From the NCBI GenBank assembly GCA_035550375.1, contig DASZPH010000120.1:62001-126000 (forward strand): a DNA stretch of 64,000 bases. The letters run 5' to 3'. This document shows positions 63,826 to 64,000 of the stretch, in pieces. Within the stretch, counting starts at the first letter, position 1; every line of letters starts with the position of its first letter. Both the position numbers and the translations under genes were made by a program. Origin of the DNA: DASSFG01 sp035550375. Its GTDB lineage: Bacteria; Planctomycetota; Planctomycetia; Pirellulales; JAICIG01. The notes under the pieces were generated by a model. That model was not told the origin of the DNA. It saw only the letters and a list, made by a program, of their open reading frames with translations, and ran no database searches.

Positions 63826-64000
63826 TTATCTCATCGCCGCGCGGACAGCGTCAAGCACGCGGCGCTGTGCCGCCTCGATCGGACCATCGACGGTCGCCCC
63901 GGCCGCCGCCTTATGTCCGCCCCCCGCAAACTGCTCCGCCAGCCGGCTGCAGTCGACCGCGGAGCGGCTGCGGAAGCTGATCTTGAACTTCCCGGTCGGC
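63826..64000 (-). CDS. DHH-family phosphoesterase (C-terminal end, partial)
   Basis: Reading the minus strand, the last 58 codons give GKFKISFRSRSAVDCSRLAEQ, then FAGGGHKAAAG, then a helical end before TAA at 63828-63826. GGGHKAAAG is the DHHA1 motif of RecJ/NrnA-type phosphoesterases, in which the His and Lys bind the nucleotide. NrnA-type nanoRNase is the most likely member. The remainder lies beyond the right edge. Confidence 0.75.
   Translation of the reverse strand, partial: PTGKFKISFRSRSAVDCSRLAEQFAGGGHKAAAGATVDGPIEAAQRRVLDAVRAAMR

Overview
The window is high-GC bacterial chromosomal DNA that most resembles a planctomycete of the Pirellulales type. The evidence is the gene families: DUF1501 and DUF1800 secreted-protein genes, a BlaI/BlaR1 pair with carboxypeptidase-regulatory-like domains, sialate O-acetylesterase, ThuA and right-handed beta-helix proteins, a Cys-rich secreted protein with Tyr/Pro/Thr repeats, a MerR-type HTH fused to a receiver, and an Uma2 nuclease. 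I saw no rRNA, tRNA, CRISPR array, transposase or phage module. Species cannot be named from sequence reading alone.

Layout. 1-3.2 kb: the end of a His/Gly-rich secreted protein, an LRR protein and a secreted cytochrome c peroxidase-like protein. 3.3-6.8 kb (minus): a Cys-rich secreted protein, then a translationally coupled operon of a DUF3592-like membrane protein, a beta-sandwich-like protein and a P-loop ATPase. 7-12 kb: rhamnulokinase, a GNAT, and a promoter driving two NfeD proteins. 12.2-18.5 kb: housekeeping genes on the minus strand (prs with a GlmU-type pyrophosphorylase, tmk-holB), plus a propeller/glucose dehydrogenase fusion and a thioredoxin. 18.8-23.8 kb: rplM-rpsI, an HTH-receiver regulator, moaC, a polyprenyl synthase and nrdR. 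24-29.4 kb: a serine hydrolase and three secreted or membrane-anchored planctomycete proteins, two with Gly/Met tracts. 29.4-34.6 kb: asnS, an NtrC-type regulator, a lone receiver and trxB. 34.7-41.7 kb: a plus-strand run of aldehyde dehydrogenase, class III aminotransferase, GNAT, MazG-like, secreted isochorismatase-like and sialate esterase genes, with a REP-like hairpin.

43.9-55.9 kb is the most unusual part. A blaI gene sits behind a strong promoter that is overlapped by a 36-bp palindrome. It is followed by a 2245-residue BlaR1-like metalloprotease whose outside region is not a penicillin-binding domain but three tandem copies of a roughly 540-640 residue multi-domain unit. A separate secreted protein then carries a fourth copy, and a DUF1800/DUF1501 pair follows, all on one strand with short gaps. 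I infer a self-regulated sensor-protease operon controlling surface proteins; the ligand is unknown.

56-64 kb: a small conserved-looking protein, ThuA, a beta-helix protein, a LolD/MacB-type ATPase without a permease, a second DUF1501 protein, an unknown protein, and a Rieske/cytochrome b pair in which cytochrome b is fused to two c-type heme sites. A DHH-family phosphoesterase runs off the right edge.

Many starts were moved inward from the longest open frame, using signal peptides, family N-termini or spacing. Clear Shine-Dalgarno sites are present at only some genes. All domain calls come from motif recognition by eye, not from database searches.
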